DNA from: Nocardia tenerifensis NBRC 101015
Lineage (GTDB): Bacteria; Actinomycetota; Actinomycetes; Mycobacteriales; Mycobacteriaceae
Reading direction: 5' to 3'
NCBI RefSeq assembly: GCF_000308715.1
Contig: NZ_BAGH01000351.1
Location: 1 to 64,000, forward strand
Length of the DNA stretch: 64,000 bases
This document shows, piece after piece, positions 27,308-36,320 of the stretch. The position numbers and the translations under genes are program-made. Within the stretch, counting starts at the first letter, position 1, and each line of letters begins with the position of its first letter. The notes under the pieces were generated by a model. It saw nothing but the letters and a program-made list of their open reading frames with translations. It was not told where the DNA came from and did not search any database.

Positions 27308-27907
27308 GTGCCGGAGCAGTCAGATCCCCGGAAGGCCCCACGGCGGCGCGGCGAGGTCTTGGAGCAGGCGATCCTGCAAGCGACACGCGAGGAACTCGCA
27401 CAGACCGGCTATCCCGGCCTCACCATCGATCGAGTAGCGGCCCGAGCCCGCACCAACAAGACCGCCATCTACCGCCGCTGGCCCAACCGAGCCACCCTCG
27501 CGGTCGCCGCGCACAGCGAAGCCGCCCTCGCCGAAGACCTCCCCGACACCGGCGACCTGCGCACCGACGCCCTCACCATGCTCCGCAACGCCGCAGACCG
27601 CATCGCCTCCCCCCAGGGCGAGATCCTGCGAATTCTCGCCACCGAAATGGCCGCCGACCCAAACCTCCTGCGCGCCACCCGAGCACAACTCCTCGACGCC
27701 GCCGCAACCCGATGGCTCACCGTCCTAAAGCGAGCCGTCGCCCGAGGGCAAGCCCGCCCCGAAGCACTCGCCCCGCGCATCGCGACCGTCGCGGTAGACC
27801 TCCTCCGCAACGAGTACTTGGTCCGCGGCATCACCCAAATCCCCGACACCACCCTCGAAGAAATAATCGACACCATCTACCTACCTCTTGTGCGAGGAGT
27901 CGAATAG
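27308..27907 (+). CDS. TetR-family transcriptional repressor
   Basis: A 199-residue regulator, with a typical TetR helix-turn-helix at about residues 15-62 (including TIDRVAARARTNKTAIYRRW), and an all-helical ligand domain of the TetR_C group. The start is GTG 27308 after a GGAGCGAGA tract. The divergent glycosidase gene and the two operator-like palindromes in the 102-base gap indicate autoregulation and repression of that gene. Confidence 0.88.
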   Translation: MPEQSDPRKAPRRRGEVLEQAILQATREELAQTGYPGLTIDRVAARARTNKTAIYRRWPNRATLAVAAHSEAALAEDLPDTGDLRTDALTMLRNAADRIASPQGEILRILATEMAADPNLLRATRAQLLDAAATRWLTVLKRAVARGQARPEALAPRIATVAVDLLRNEYLVRGITQIPDTTLEEIIDTIYLPLVRGVE

Positions 27908-28294
27908 GGAAGGGCTCTCAGCCTACGAGTAACGTTGCGGCACTTTGGAACTGCTGCCGACAAGACCCGAGCCGTTGCCCAGTCGCCTTCGCGCGGGCCC
28001 CGAGTGAGCACCGTCGAACCGCCGATGACTGTCGGTCACACAGCCGATACCGCACGGATCGCACGCTCACGACACTGGCAGCAGTGACCGTTTCTTCCGC
28101 GGGGTGCATCCGGCGGCGCACTGCCCGATGCCCCTTCGGTCGACACGAGGTTTCCACGCGGGGCAGCGCCGCTACCGCAGGCACCAGCCGGGGACCCGCT
28201 TCACCGCCGACGCAACGAATGCGGCGCTTTCCCGTCGTGTGGGAGTAGGCGCAATCCGATGTGCCGACACTTTCTCGAAGGGACCAACTCAGCG
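27908..28294. other. Intergenic region, no gene recognised
   Basis: About 390 bases between the TetR gene and the next secreted-protein gene. Open frames here have neither a ribosome site nor a recognisable product. No strong hairpin or repeat was found. Confidence 0.35.
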
Positions 28295-28783
28295 ATGAAG
28301 ACGACTCGTCTCGGCATCAGCGTAATCTTCTGCGCCGCAGCATTTCTCTGCTCTCTCGGTGCCGCCCAGGCCTATCCCGGGCAGGGCACCACCCAGTCGG
28401 AACGGGACTACTGCATGGCCAACGCGGGCGACTGCCTGGCCGCCGACGACGCCAAGAATTGGGCGACAGGTGTCGCCGAATGGCGCTACCAGAACAATCC
28501 GCGCTCGCTGCACAACGGGGTGGGCGACGCTTTCCGACACTGCATCTGGGCGGGTGCCATCGCCCAGCGGATCGGGGCGGACCGCGCCGCCACGATCCTG
28601 AGCATCCACGAGAACAAGGACGACAATCCGCTCGATGAGTGGTTGATGGACACCGCCAACAACGAGACCGGTGTCCGTCTCGGTGTGGAGTCCAACAGCA
28701 AGGGCGGCGGCGACACCTGGGGCTGGATCATGAACCGCTGCGGCGCTCTCGCCGACGGCGGCAAGTTGAGAACGCTCCGCTGA
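28295..28783 (+). CDS. Secreted DUF6973-like protein
   Basis: A 162-residue protein with a signal peptide (about residues 5-27). The mature domain has a HNGVGDAFRHCIWAG block, a conserved HE pair in SIHENKD, and an MDTANNETG stretch, the pattern of DUF6973 proteins, in which His and Asp residues suggest a metal or catalytic site. The function is not known. ATG 28295 is used because the hydrophobic signal begins there. It precedes the sigma-like operon by 125 bases and may or may not belong with it. Confidence 0.7.
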   Translation: MKTTRLGISVIFCAAAFLCSLGAAQAYPGQGTTQSERDYCMANAGDCLAADDAKNWATGVAEWRYQNNPRSLHNGVGDAFRHCIWAGAIAQRIGADRAATILSIHENKDDNPLDEWLMDTANNETGVRLGVESNSKGGGDTWGWIMNRCGALADGGKLRTLR

Positions 28784-28908
28784 GCCCATGCGGGTGTGCG
28801 CCGCTACTCCGTTGTGCTCGTCCATCGGCTCGCGGATCCGGTCCAGCGCCGATTCCGCAGCAACACCCTGCCGTCACCGGCATTCGAATCGATAGGCATT
28901 CAACGGTA

Positions 28909-30087
28909 ATGACCACAGATACCGATCAGCTGTACATCCGAGCCCGCGCATTCCTCAGCGAGCTGTTCTACGCCAACTACGAGGGTTCGGTCGCCTTCCT
29001 CCGCCGCCGTGGTGCGCAGCACGCCGACGCCGAGGACATCACCTGGCACACGTATCAGGTCATGCTCGAGAAGCTGGCCGACGCTCGTGACGAGCTGCAT
29101 GAGTTACGACGTCGGGAACCGGATGCGCAGAGCGAGAGCCGATCTCGCGAACTGGTCGAGCACTTGACGACTCGGCCGGGACGGGGACTGCTCTTCGAGG
29201 CGGTGAAGCATCGCCACATCAGCATTGCGCGTTCGGTGCGGCCGATACCGGTGGCTGAGCCCGCTCCGAACGAACCCGTGCCGTTCGAGGCGGCCGTGGC
29301 GAGCGACCACACTTCCGGCTCGGTCATAGACTCTGTCGACGATCGAGTCGGGACGATCACCGACGAAATGTACGGTGTCGACCCCGCCGACATCGTCATC
29401 ACGGGGTATGCCTCGGCACAGCGACACAGTGCGCTGCGAACGCTGATTCGCGTCCTGGTCGAACGCGGCCGGCTCACCCGCGACGGCGTGGATTTGATCG
29501 ATCAGATCTACCTGTTCACCGAAGCCGACGACGAGCTGGAAGAGCCGCCGATACCCGACGCGACATCCATCCGCCGGGAGCGCGAGGCACGAGTGCGCGC
29601 ACGGCACCGGCGCGATCCCAATCGAGGCCGAATCACGAAGGTGGCGGCGAAGATCGGCACAAGCACGACGACGGTCTCCCGCCGCAACTCCACGCTGCTG
29701 ACCATCCTGCGTCAGGCGATCTACTTCGCCGGGATACTCGCGGCACCGGGGACCCTGCACGACCCACACACCATTCACGCCGTCCTCGACGGCTATGAGA
29801 AATTCTGCGGTACAGCGGATTCCACCACGATCGAACTGCTCGGGTCGGCGGCCGGGGCGGTGCGTACGACCGAGGCGACGGGAAGTCGCGTAGACATCGA
29901 TCGATTCCTCGCAGCGAGCAAGTCACCTGTGCCCGCGGGCGACATCGCCGAACGCCGCGCGGCGGAGATCGCTCGCGTACACGCGGAGGAGACCCGGTTC
30001 GCGATCTCCATCGAGAACCGGCACCCCAATTGCGTGGCCGTGTGTGGACCACACAACCCTGACCGCACCCGAACCTGGGAGCAATGA
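28909..30087 (+). CDS. Sigma-factor-like DNA-binding protein
   Basis: A 392-residue soluble protein. Residues about 8-50 resemble ECF sigma region 2 (FYANYEGSVAFLRRRG, then ADAEDITWHTYQ), followed by a likely region 2.3/2.4 helix (AVKHRHISIARSVR). A helix-turn-helix near residues 240-265 (KVAAKIGTSTTTVSRR) resembles region 4. The linker between them is long and acidic, and about 130 residues follow the helix-turn-helix, so it is longer than normal ECF factors. It is the first gene of a three-gene operon; the next gene starts six bases on. It probably acts as the transcriptional output of the membrane protein encoded third. Confidence 0.6.
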   Translation: MTTDTDQLYIRARAFLSELFYANYEGSVAFLRRRGAQHADAEDITWHTYQVMLEKLADARDELHELRRREPDAQSESRSRELVEHLTTRPGRGLLFEAVKHRHISIARSVRPIPVAEPAPNEPVPFEAAVASDHTSGSVIDSVDDRVGTITDEMYGVDPADIVITGYASAQRHSALRTLIRVLVERGRLTRDGVDLIDQIYLFTEADDELEEPPIPDATSIRREREARVRARHRRDPNRGRITKVAAKIGTSTTTVSRRNSTLLTILRQAIYFAGILAAPGTLHDPHTIHAVLDGYEKFCGTADSTTIELLGSAAGAVRTTEATGSRVDIDRFLAASKSPVPAGDIAERRAAEIARVHAEETRFAISIENRHPNCVAVCGPHNPDRTRTWEQ

Positions 30088-30093
30088 ATCCAT

Positions 30094-30957
30094 ATGTCTG
30101 ACAACGAATTCCGAACCCACCTAACCCTCGACGATCTCCGGTCGTACTTCGCCGCCGACGTGGACTCGACCGGCGACACGGACGACGACCTCCACCGGCA
30201 GGTGTCGTATGTCCTGTCGGCCTACCGCGGCGGCGTACTGCCCGGCCTGCATCCGTTGGAGATCGCCGAGGGAGCCGTGCTCGGTTTCACGGTGTTCCAG
30301 GCCGAGTCCGTCCTGGGAACCCCTCGGCTCCTGGACCAATTGCGCCGGCTCTGGCACGGCAAGCCTCCGAGTGCACGAATCCATCGGATCGCGGCGGCGG
30401 CCGACGAACGAGGCAGGCTGCACGCTCATCTGCTCTCGGCCGTCTCCGCCGAGCCCGCCGCCGAGGACGTGACGGCGCGCTTGCGAACGTTGCGGGTGCT
30501 CCAGCCACGCAGCGATCTGCCGATATCCGCCGCCGCCGAGGGCGGGTCACCGGTGCGGTCGCACAGTGAGATCGACTCCGAGCATCAGTTTCGGTTGACC
30601 CGCACGGCGCTGCCCGAGGAGGGGCGGCTCCATGTTGTGATCGAGTTCGTCCGAGACGCGGATCTGCATATTGCCACGTTGCTCATCGGGGCCGAGGCCA
30701 TCAGGTTGTTCATCGTCCTGGAGCAGCAGGGCCCACTCGCGGTGGGGGAAAGCTTCATCGATATCGCACATGGCTGGGGCGAGATCGCGGTCACCGAACC
30801 TGTTGTGGTACAGAAAATTCCGGAAGCCCAGGCGGCGGATCTCAGTCGCTCGGCCGCCGCGTGCCCTCCGGGGGTCCACCCGGTGTGGGCGCGACTGGCG
30901 TCTTCGCTGCCCACCGATCACTGGGCGAGAGCGGCGATAGCGGAGGGCATGCCGTGA
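30094..30957 (+). CDS. Unknown protein of the sigma-like / Lon-WD40 operon
   Basis: A 287-residue soluble protein, no recognised family. The N-terminal 150 residues look helical and acidic (LTLDDLRSYFAAD, then helices around VLSAYRGGVLPG); the C-terminal 120 residues alternate in a beta-rich pattern (LHVVIEFVRDADLHIATLLIG). No membrane helix or signal is seen. It lies between the sigma-like gene (six bases upstream) and the Lon-WD40 gene (GTGA overlap), so it probably acts between them, for example as an anti-sigma-like partner or the protease substrate; this is inference from position alone. Confidence 0.6.
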   Translation: MSDNEFRTHLTLDDLRSYFAADVDSTGDTDDDLHRQVSYVLSAYRGGVLPGLHPLEIAEGAVLGFTVFQAESVLGTPRLLDQLRRLWHGKPPSARIHRIAAAADERGRLHAHLLSAVSAEPAAEDVTARLRTLRVLQPRSDLPISAAAEGGSPVRSHSEIDSEHQFRLTRTALPEEGRLHVVIEFVRDADLHIATLLIGAEAIRLFIVLEQQGPLAVGESFIDIAHGWGEIAVTEPVVVQKIPEAQAADLSRSAAACPPGVHPVWARLASSLPTDHWARAAIAEGMP

Positions 30958-33900
30958 CCGAGAACCACAGTGGTGAGGACTTTTTCGCCGATCGTAGGCC
31001 GCCAGTCCAGGCCGAAAGACAGCAACGCAGGGTGGAGCTCACCGGCAAGGAGCAGCAGTGGCTGGAGATCTGCCGCAACGCCGTTCTCGCAGGCCCGGAA
31101 GCGACCGCCCAGCTGCTGAGCGCCGATGACAACGCGGCCCTGCGGGACAATCCCACCCATCTCAGCGCGGCCCGCGCCAGCAAGGCGCTCGCCGTGGCCC
31201 TGACGACCCAGGACCTTTCCTGCGCCGATGTCGCTGCGGCGATTCAGCCGCTCATCGAGCACGCCGACCGGGCCGGCCTCGTCTCGACCGACCTCCAGTT
31301 GATAGATCCGCGGTTGCCGCTGGTGACCGAGGCAGAGCCGCTGTCGACGATCATCCGATACCTGCTCGTCGGCGATGGCGGCAAGCGGGCCCGCGGATTC
31401 GAGCGGGTCCGCGGGTTCACCCTGCTGCTGGCTCTGGAATTCGCGGGGCGGCCGCTCAAGACTCGGCACCACGCACAGACCACGGTATTGGTCGAGGTCG
31501 GCGGGTGCGGAAAGACCGCGACGTTGCACTTGCGTCATCTGGCCGACGGCCCAGTGGGTCTGCACCCCGACCCGGCGACGATGCTGTTTCTCGAAGCCGA
31601 TCAGGAACTCGTGGACAGTTTCGCGCAGGCGTGGCGGTGCAGTCGTGGCGTCGGCAAGGCCTGCGTCGTCTGGTCGGTAATCCAAGACCATGGGGTTCCC
31701 GCCACCATTCTGCGCGGCCCCTCGATGGGCGCGGCCATGGCGGTCTGTCTCGACGACTTGTTGCCGCGCCCGCGCACCGGCCGCTGGCGTTGGCGTGAGC
31801 TCGATCCGCACAGCTCTGTCACTGCGGGATTGGACGGGCTGGCCCTCACCCGGGTGGGCTACTACGGCGAGAAGCTGAAAGCCGCGCAGGCGGCGGCGTT
31901 GCGAGTGATAGTCGCGAAGAGCGAACTGGATCGGGTGCGCGACATCGCGCCGGCCGGCTTCGGTGAATCGGTGCGAGGCGCCGCGACGGTGCCCGAAGCG
32001 ATCAAGTGCACACGGCGGAATTACAACCGGCACGCGTTCGGCATGGCACTGCTCGCGTTCGGCCTGGTGGTCGTCGTCACGGTGGGCGGAGCCGCGCTGG
32101 TGAACGCGAGACTCGACGCGCAAGCGGCCGAACAGGAGGCGCAACGCACGCGCACCGAATCGCATTCGCGCTTGATCGCCAGTGCCGCAAGCGATTTCCG
32201 TCCGACCGATCCCGCGGTCGCTCAGCTCATGGCACTGGCGGCGTATCGGCTCGATCCCACGGTCAAAGCGCGGTCGGCGCTGTTGGACTCGACGGCGGTT
32301 CCGACTCCCGGACGTTTCATCACCGGCGCCGCCGAGACGGTCGCTGTCGTCGACCCGGTCGCCGGTCGGTGGGTCTGCTCGATCGGCGGTGACGGGGTGT
32401 TGCGGCTGTCCTCGACCAGTCACTACAGCACCGTCCTCGCACAGCGCACGGTGTCCGGCCGCGCGACGGCGCTGGCGGTCGACCGCACGGGCAGCACACT
32501 CGCGGTGGCCCTGGCGGGTGCTGTGCACGTCATGGACATCGTCGACGGACAGCAGCTGCGCCCGCGCGCCGAGATCGCCGTGGACGGTGTCGTACGCAGT
32601 GTCGCCTTCGGCGGCCGAGGGACTCACCTCGTCGTCGGCACGGACCGACAAGAAATCCAGCGGTGGGACATCGGCGCGACCCCGCCTCGAGTACTGGCCC
32701 CGCTGCGGGCCACTTCCGGCGATGTCATCGTGACGTTCAACGCGGCAGGCGATCTTCTCGTGACCGGAGACGCACAGGGCGAACTTCGCCTCTGGGACTA
32801 CACCGATCCGCAGACCGAGCCTGCCCTGAGAGTCAGCCATCCGGCCGACAGCGGAACGGAGGCACAGGTCCACGCCTTGGCCGTCTCGCCGGACGGGACC
32901 ACTTTCGCCGTCGGCGGCCGCAACGACCGGGTCGCGCTGTGGCGCATCTCCGCCGGCGAGCCGCGGTGGCTGCGCGATCTGACCGGATTCCGCAGCTACG
33001 TCAACGATGTGTCGTTCAGCGCGGACGGCCGTTCGCTCGCCGCCGGCAGTTCCGACAACACGACCAGGGTATGGAACCTGACCACCGTCTCCGACTCCGT
33101 CGCGCCGCCCGAGCCGGCCGTGCTGCCCGATCCCGCTATCGTCAGCTCGGTCGAGTTCACCCCGGACGGCAGAACTCTGGTCACCGCGGGCACCGATGGA
33201 GTGCTGCGCTTCTGGCCGCGACCCGGACCGATCCTGCCCGCGTCGACGACGGTGGTTTTCCAGACCTGGTGGGACCGGGCCGGAACACGCATGCTCAGCG
33301 GCACCGGCGCGTCGGATCCGACGACGCACCACTGGGACTTCACCGACCCGGCAGCGCCACGCCAATTCCCCGGCTTGCCCACTCCGGACGGACTGCGGAA
33401 CTCCGGCGCCGCCGCGTTCTCGCTCGACGGCCGTCTCGCGGCCGTCGGCACGACAACGGGGCACGTCCACCTGTGGGACGTCGGCGTCCCCGAGAGCCCG
33501 CGACGACGGGGCGCGCCCTTCGCCGCCGTCGAGAAAATCGTCGCCGCGATGACGTTCGATCCTTCCGGGTCGGTGCTGGCGGTCGCCAGTCAAGACCACG
33601 ACATCGTCACGCTGTGGGATGTGACCGGGCCGGATACTCCCGTTCGGATCGGTGACATCGACAGCGGCCCGGGGCTTCCGACGATGCTCGCGTACGCGCC
33701 GCAAGGCGATCTGTTGGCGATAGCCACCTCCGACGACCGCGTCCTGCTGTGGGACGTGACAGACCCGCGGCACCCTCGACCACGCCCACCGCTCACCGAC
33801 CTCGGCGGCCGCGACGTGCTCTCCGTCGCGATCAGCCGAGACGGTCGCTTGCTCGCGGCCGGCGACGCCGACCACAGTGTGCACCTGGTCGATATCACGG

Positions 33901-34277
33901 ATCGCGATCGGCCACGCATGCTTCCGACACTGCGTGGCCCCGCCGACGACCTGCTCACCGTCAACTTCAGTCCGGCGACCGATCGGGTCGTCGCGGGCGG
34001 ATCCAACGGTGGCGCATGGGTGTGGAATATCGAAAATATCGACGCCCCAGCGCTTTATGCCGAGTTGCGCGCGTACAACGGTCGGGTCAACGACGCCGGA
34101 TACGGTCTCGGCGGCCGCATCCTGGTCGGCGCGGGCCCCGACAAGGTGCTACGCATCTGGGCGACAGATCCGGAATCCGTTGCGGCGGCGCTGTGTTCGA
34201 GCGGGACCAGCCAACTGACGCACGAGGAATGGGAGCGCTACCTCGCGACGATTCCCTACCAGGGTTTGTGCCCGTGA
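30954..34277 (+). CDS. Lon-type peptidase domain, membrane helix and WD40 propeller fused in one protein
   Basis: A 1107-residue protein. Residues about 150-330 match a Lon (S16) proteolytic domain. GPSMGAAM carries Ser257 where Lon has its nucleophile. Fifty residues later a YYGEKLKAAQAAALRVIVAK block carries Lys307, aligned with the Lon GGLKEKLLAAHRAG block that holds the catalytic lysine. No AAA+ ATPase module is present. A single hydrophobic helix (about 361-383) follows, then a coiled segment rich in Gln/Glu/Arg and roughly a dozen WD40-like repeats (about 440-1090, many ending in LWD, LWR or VWN). The propeller would face outward if the peptidase is cytoplasmic. The GTG start overlaps the preceding gene. 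Confidence 0.75.
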   Translation: MTENHSGEDFFADRRPPVQAERQQRRVELTGKEQQWLEICRNAVLAGPEATAQLLSADDNAALRDNPTHLSAARASKALAVALTTQDLSCADVAAAIQPLIEHADRAGLVSTDLQLIDPRLPLVTEAEPLSTIIRYLLVGDGGKRARGFERVRGFTLLLALEFAGRPLKTRHHAQTTVLVEVGGCGKTATLHLRHLADGPVGLHPDPATMLFLEADQELVDSFAQAWRCSRGVGKACVVWSVIQDHGVPATILRGPSMGAAMAVCLDDLLPRPRTGRWRWRELDPHSSVTAGLDGLALTRVGYYGEKLKAAQAAALRVIVAKSELDRVRDIAPAGFGESVRGAATVPEAIKCTRRNYNRHAFGMALLAFGLVVVVTVGGAALVNARLDAQAAEQEAQRTRTESHSRLIASAASDFRPTDPAVAQLMALAAYRLDPTVKARSALLDSTAVPTPGRFITGAAETVAVVDPVAGRWVCSIGGDGVLRLSSTSHYSTVLAQRTVSGRATALAVDRTGSTLAVALAGAVHVMDIVDGQQLRPRAEIAVDGVVRSVAFGGRGTHLVVGTDRQEIQRWDIGATPPRVLAPLRATSGDVIVTFNAAGDLLVTGDAQGELRLWDYTDPQTEPALRVSHPADSGTEAQVHALAVSPDGTTFAVGGRNDRVALWRISAGEPRWLRDLTGFRSYVNDVSFSADGRSLAAGSSDNTTRVWNLTTVSDSVAPPEPAVLPDPAIVSSVEFTPDGRTLVTAGTDGVLRFWPRPGPILPASTTVVFQTWWDRAGTRMLSGTGASDPTTHHWDFTDPAAPRQFPGLPTPDGLRNSGAAAFSLDGRLAAVGTTTGHVHLWDVGVPESPRRRGAPFAAVEKIVAAMTFDPSGSVLAVASQDHDIVTLWDVTGPDTPVRIGDIDSGPGLPTMLAYAPQGDLLAIATSDDRVLLWDVTDPRHPRPRPPLTDLGGRDVLSVAISRDGRLLAAGDADHSVHLVDITDRDRPRMLPTLRGPADDLLTVNFSPATDRVVAGGSNGGAWVWNIENIDAPALYAELRAYNGRVNDAGYGLGGRILVGAGPDKVLRIWATDPESVAAALCSSGTSQLTHEEWERYLATIPYQGLCP

Positions 34278-34325
34278 ACCGATAGCGGCAGGGCCTGGAG
34301 CGCAACGAATGCGCTGCTCGCTCGT

Positions 34326-34362
34326 CTCATCATCGATCGCCTTCCACGATCGACGATGAGGA
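34326..34362 (+). promoter_or_regulatory. Hairpin overlapping a ribosome binding site
   Basis: Arms CTCATCATCGATCG (34326-34339) and CGATCGACGATGAG (34347-34360) pair at 13 of 14 positions around seven bases. The right arm includes part of the GAGGAG ribosome site of the gene starting at 34370. It may terminate the WD40 transcript or hide the ribosome site. Confidence 0.5.
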
Positions 34363-34369
34363 GCTCACT

Positions 34370-34663
34370 GTGCTGCGACACGGCCCCGCCGACACCGCCG
34401 TCCTGGCCCACCCTTACCTCGACGACGTATCGGTCATCTGCGTAGCCGTCGTCGCCGTCATGGCGCTGGCTCTGCTCGGTTTCCTGCTCTTCCTCCGCTG
34501 GGGACGCAAGATCCTCGACAGCCACGGCGTCAGCGGCCTCGCGGGAGCCGTGGAGCTGGTGAAGGCGTGGCCCAATCCGTTCGACTTCGTCCCGAGTCTG
34601 TTGACCATCGCATCCAGCGCCGACCAGAAGGAGACCGAAACCGACACCGCTCAGACACCTTGA
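34370..34663 (+). CDS. Small single-helix membrane protein
   Basis: A 97-residue protein with one strong membrane helix (about residues 22-42), flanked by a short acidic N-terminus and a cytoplasmic tail ending in acidic residues. No family was recognised. Start GTG 34370 follows GAGGAG at good spacing. It comes 92 bases after the Lon-WD40 gene, on the same strand, and may be an accessory of that system. Confidence 0.55.
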   Translation: MLRHGPADTAVLAHPYLDDVSVICVAVVAVMALALLGFLLFLRWGRKILDSHGVSGLAGAVELVKAWPNPFDFVPSLLTIASSADQKETETDTAQTP

Positions 34664-34733
34664 CCCACAAGGCATTTCGCCGACAGCACCGCAACAACCA
34701 CCCGAATCATCTCTCCGAAAGCAGATACCTCCG

Positions 34734-35183
34734 ATGTCCTCTCATCGACTCTTCCCCCGGCCGTTCTCGTTGGCCAAGCTGATCCTCATCGCAGCCGCTG
34801 CGGCGGTGATGGCACTCGGCGGCCAACTCCTGCACGTCCCACAGGCACAGGCAGTCACGTGTTATGGCGACTACTGTTCAGGCCAGGATCCCTTCGCGTC
34901 CGGCTGCGCCGCAGACGCCCATCTCGAAGACGGTGCGTCCGTTTATGGGTCGTACGGTGAGTCGTACGTTCAACTGTGGTGGTCCGCCACCTGTAAGACG
35001 AACTGGGCCACCGCCAACCACTACGCCCCGTCCATCAAGGCTGTGCAGGACACCGGCTACGAGCAGGGCTACGGCGGTTTCGACGGAGCCCAGTCCTGGT
35101 CGAAGATGATCTATTCGCCCGTGCACCACGTGAAGGCGGTTATTTCTGGCGCTTGGGGGGTTACCCAAACCACCTACATCTGA
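34734..35183 (+). CDS. Secreted DUF2690-family protein
   Basis: A 149-residue protein with a signal peptide (about residues 12-40) and a DUF2690 domain: CYGDYCSGQDP, a SGCAADA block, and LWWSATCKTNWA. Four cysteines are conserved and should form disulfides. DUF2690 proteins are exported and their role is unknown; many streptomycete members hang on helix-turn-helix proteins. A 15-base stem terminator follows. Confidence 0.82.
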   Translation: MSSHRLFPRPFSLAKLILIAAAAAVMALGGQLLHVPQAQAVTCYGDYCSGQDPFASGCAADAHLEDGASVYGSYGESYVQLWWSATCKTNWATANHYAPSIKAVQDTGYEQGYGGFDGAQSWSKMIYSPVHHVKAVISGAWGVTQTTYI

Positions 35184-35201
35184 TCCGAATCGCTATGCGA
35201 A

Positions 35202-35236
35202 CGATGGGTCCTGGTTGTGACAACCAGGACCCATCG
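35202..35236 (+). terminator. Strong hairpin after the DUF2690 gene
   Basis: Perfect 15-base arms CGATGGGTCCTGGTT and AACCAGGACCCATCG around five bases, 18 bases after the stop codon. Confidence 0.75.
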
Positions 35237-35324
35237 CTATCCGCTTACTCCATGGCGATCGGTGACTGCGGATGTGACAAGGGAGACTCAGGGAAAGCCT
35301 CGCTACCGAGCCCCCGCATCAGAG

Positions 35325-36320
35325 CTATCGCGAGACCGGCGGCCGGAAACCACTGGGCCACTTCGTATTAACCGAATACTTGATCTCGCCCCAATGAGCA
35401 CCCGCGATGACAGCATCGGTCAGATCGGCATCGGACAAGTCCGCTCCGGTGAAGTCAGCGGCGGCTAGATTCGAACCAGTGAGCAGTGCGCCGATGAGCG
35501 AGGCATGACAGAGATTGGCACCCGCAAGGTTTGCACTCGTCAGATCGGTGCCGTCCATCGTTGCCCGCTCCAGTTGTACCTCTCTCAGATTCGCGTTACC
35601 CAGGTTCGATCGGCGGAGGTCAGCGCGGTTCAAATTCGCCTGCGCCAGCAGAAAATTGCCGAGATCACACCCGATGATCACCGATCGCTCGACGACTGTG
35701 TAAGCGGTCGACCATGACTTCTCTTCGTCAGAACTATTTCGCCGGTCAGCGATCAGACGAAGTATTGTCCGCCGGACGTCCCGCTCGGCGAGTTCGACCA
35801 TCGTCGGTTCCTCACCGCCCACCTGCCCGGGCCATGGCCCACGGAGGTACAGGCGTAAGAGGTTGATGCACACCTGCCGTTCGTCATCGTCACCGAAGGC
35901 GTGCCAATCATCGGCTAACGAACTCAGCGCATAGACACCGCCGAGGCGAACCGCTGCCGAATCATGCGCGACCTGGTTGACGATCGTCGCATAGCGCTCT
36001 CGTAACGCGGACTCGCGCGCTCGCCGGCTGTCATCTCGATACCTCTCACGCTCACGGTCCGCATCTTCCCGATGATGAGCATCGAGCAACACCCGGGTCC
36101 GTTGGCCGTTCGCATAGGCGAGAACACCAGCGATCATTGCCCCCAGCCCAGCGAACGCAGTTGCGAGCGGCTGCGCCGTAACCTTCCAGAACTCCGAAGA
36201 AGAGGGCACTACGAGCGCTATAGCAAGAATGACACCGCCGAGCCCTAGGACAGCAACGGCCGCCAGCATCCTGATGTTGCGAGTTGATCTGGGCGACCGC
36301 CACCGCCAATCCGGGCTCAC
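35325..36320 (-). CDS. Membrane protein with C-terminal pentapeptide repeats
   Basis: About 331 residues. Two membrane helices (about residues 18-39 and 47-68) are followed by a charged Arg/Glu-rich helical linker (about 75-130), a middle domain, and pentapeptide repeats from about residue 235 on (runs of A(N/D)LxxA such as NLNRADLRRSNLG). The repeats form a right-handed beta-helix, usually for protein binding. GTG 36320 is assumed because it overlaps the stop of a 19-codon upstream frame as GTGA; an ATG at 36269 (start of the first helix) is a fallback. Confidence 0.75.
   Translation of the reverse strand: MSPDWRWRSPRSTRNIRMLAAVAVLGLGGVILAIALVVPSSSEFWKVTAQPLATAFAGLGAMIAGVLAYANGQRTRVLLDAHHREDADRERERYRDDSRRARESALRERYATIVNQVAHDSAAVRLGGVYALSSLADDWHAFGDDDERQVCINLLRLYLRGPWPGQVGGEEPTMVELAERDVRRTILRLIADRRNSSDEEKSWSTAYTVVERSVIIGCDLGNFLLAQANLNRADLRRSNLGNANLREVQLERATMDGTDLTSANLAGANLCHASLIGALLTGSNLAAADFTGADLSDADLTDAVIAGAHWGEIKYSVNTKWPSGFRPPVSR

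Noticed and set aside
30918-33884. A 988-codon open frame on the minus strand
   Set aside because: It mirrors the Lon-WD40 gene in GC-rich DNA, has Arg/His-rich low-complexity composition and no ribosome site; the plus-strand frame has clear domains.
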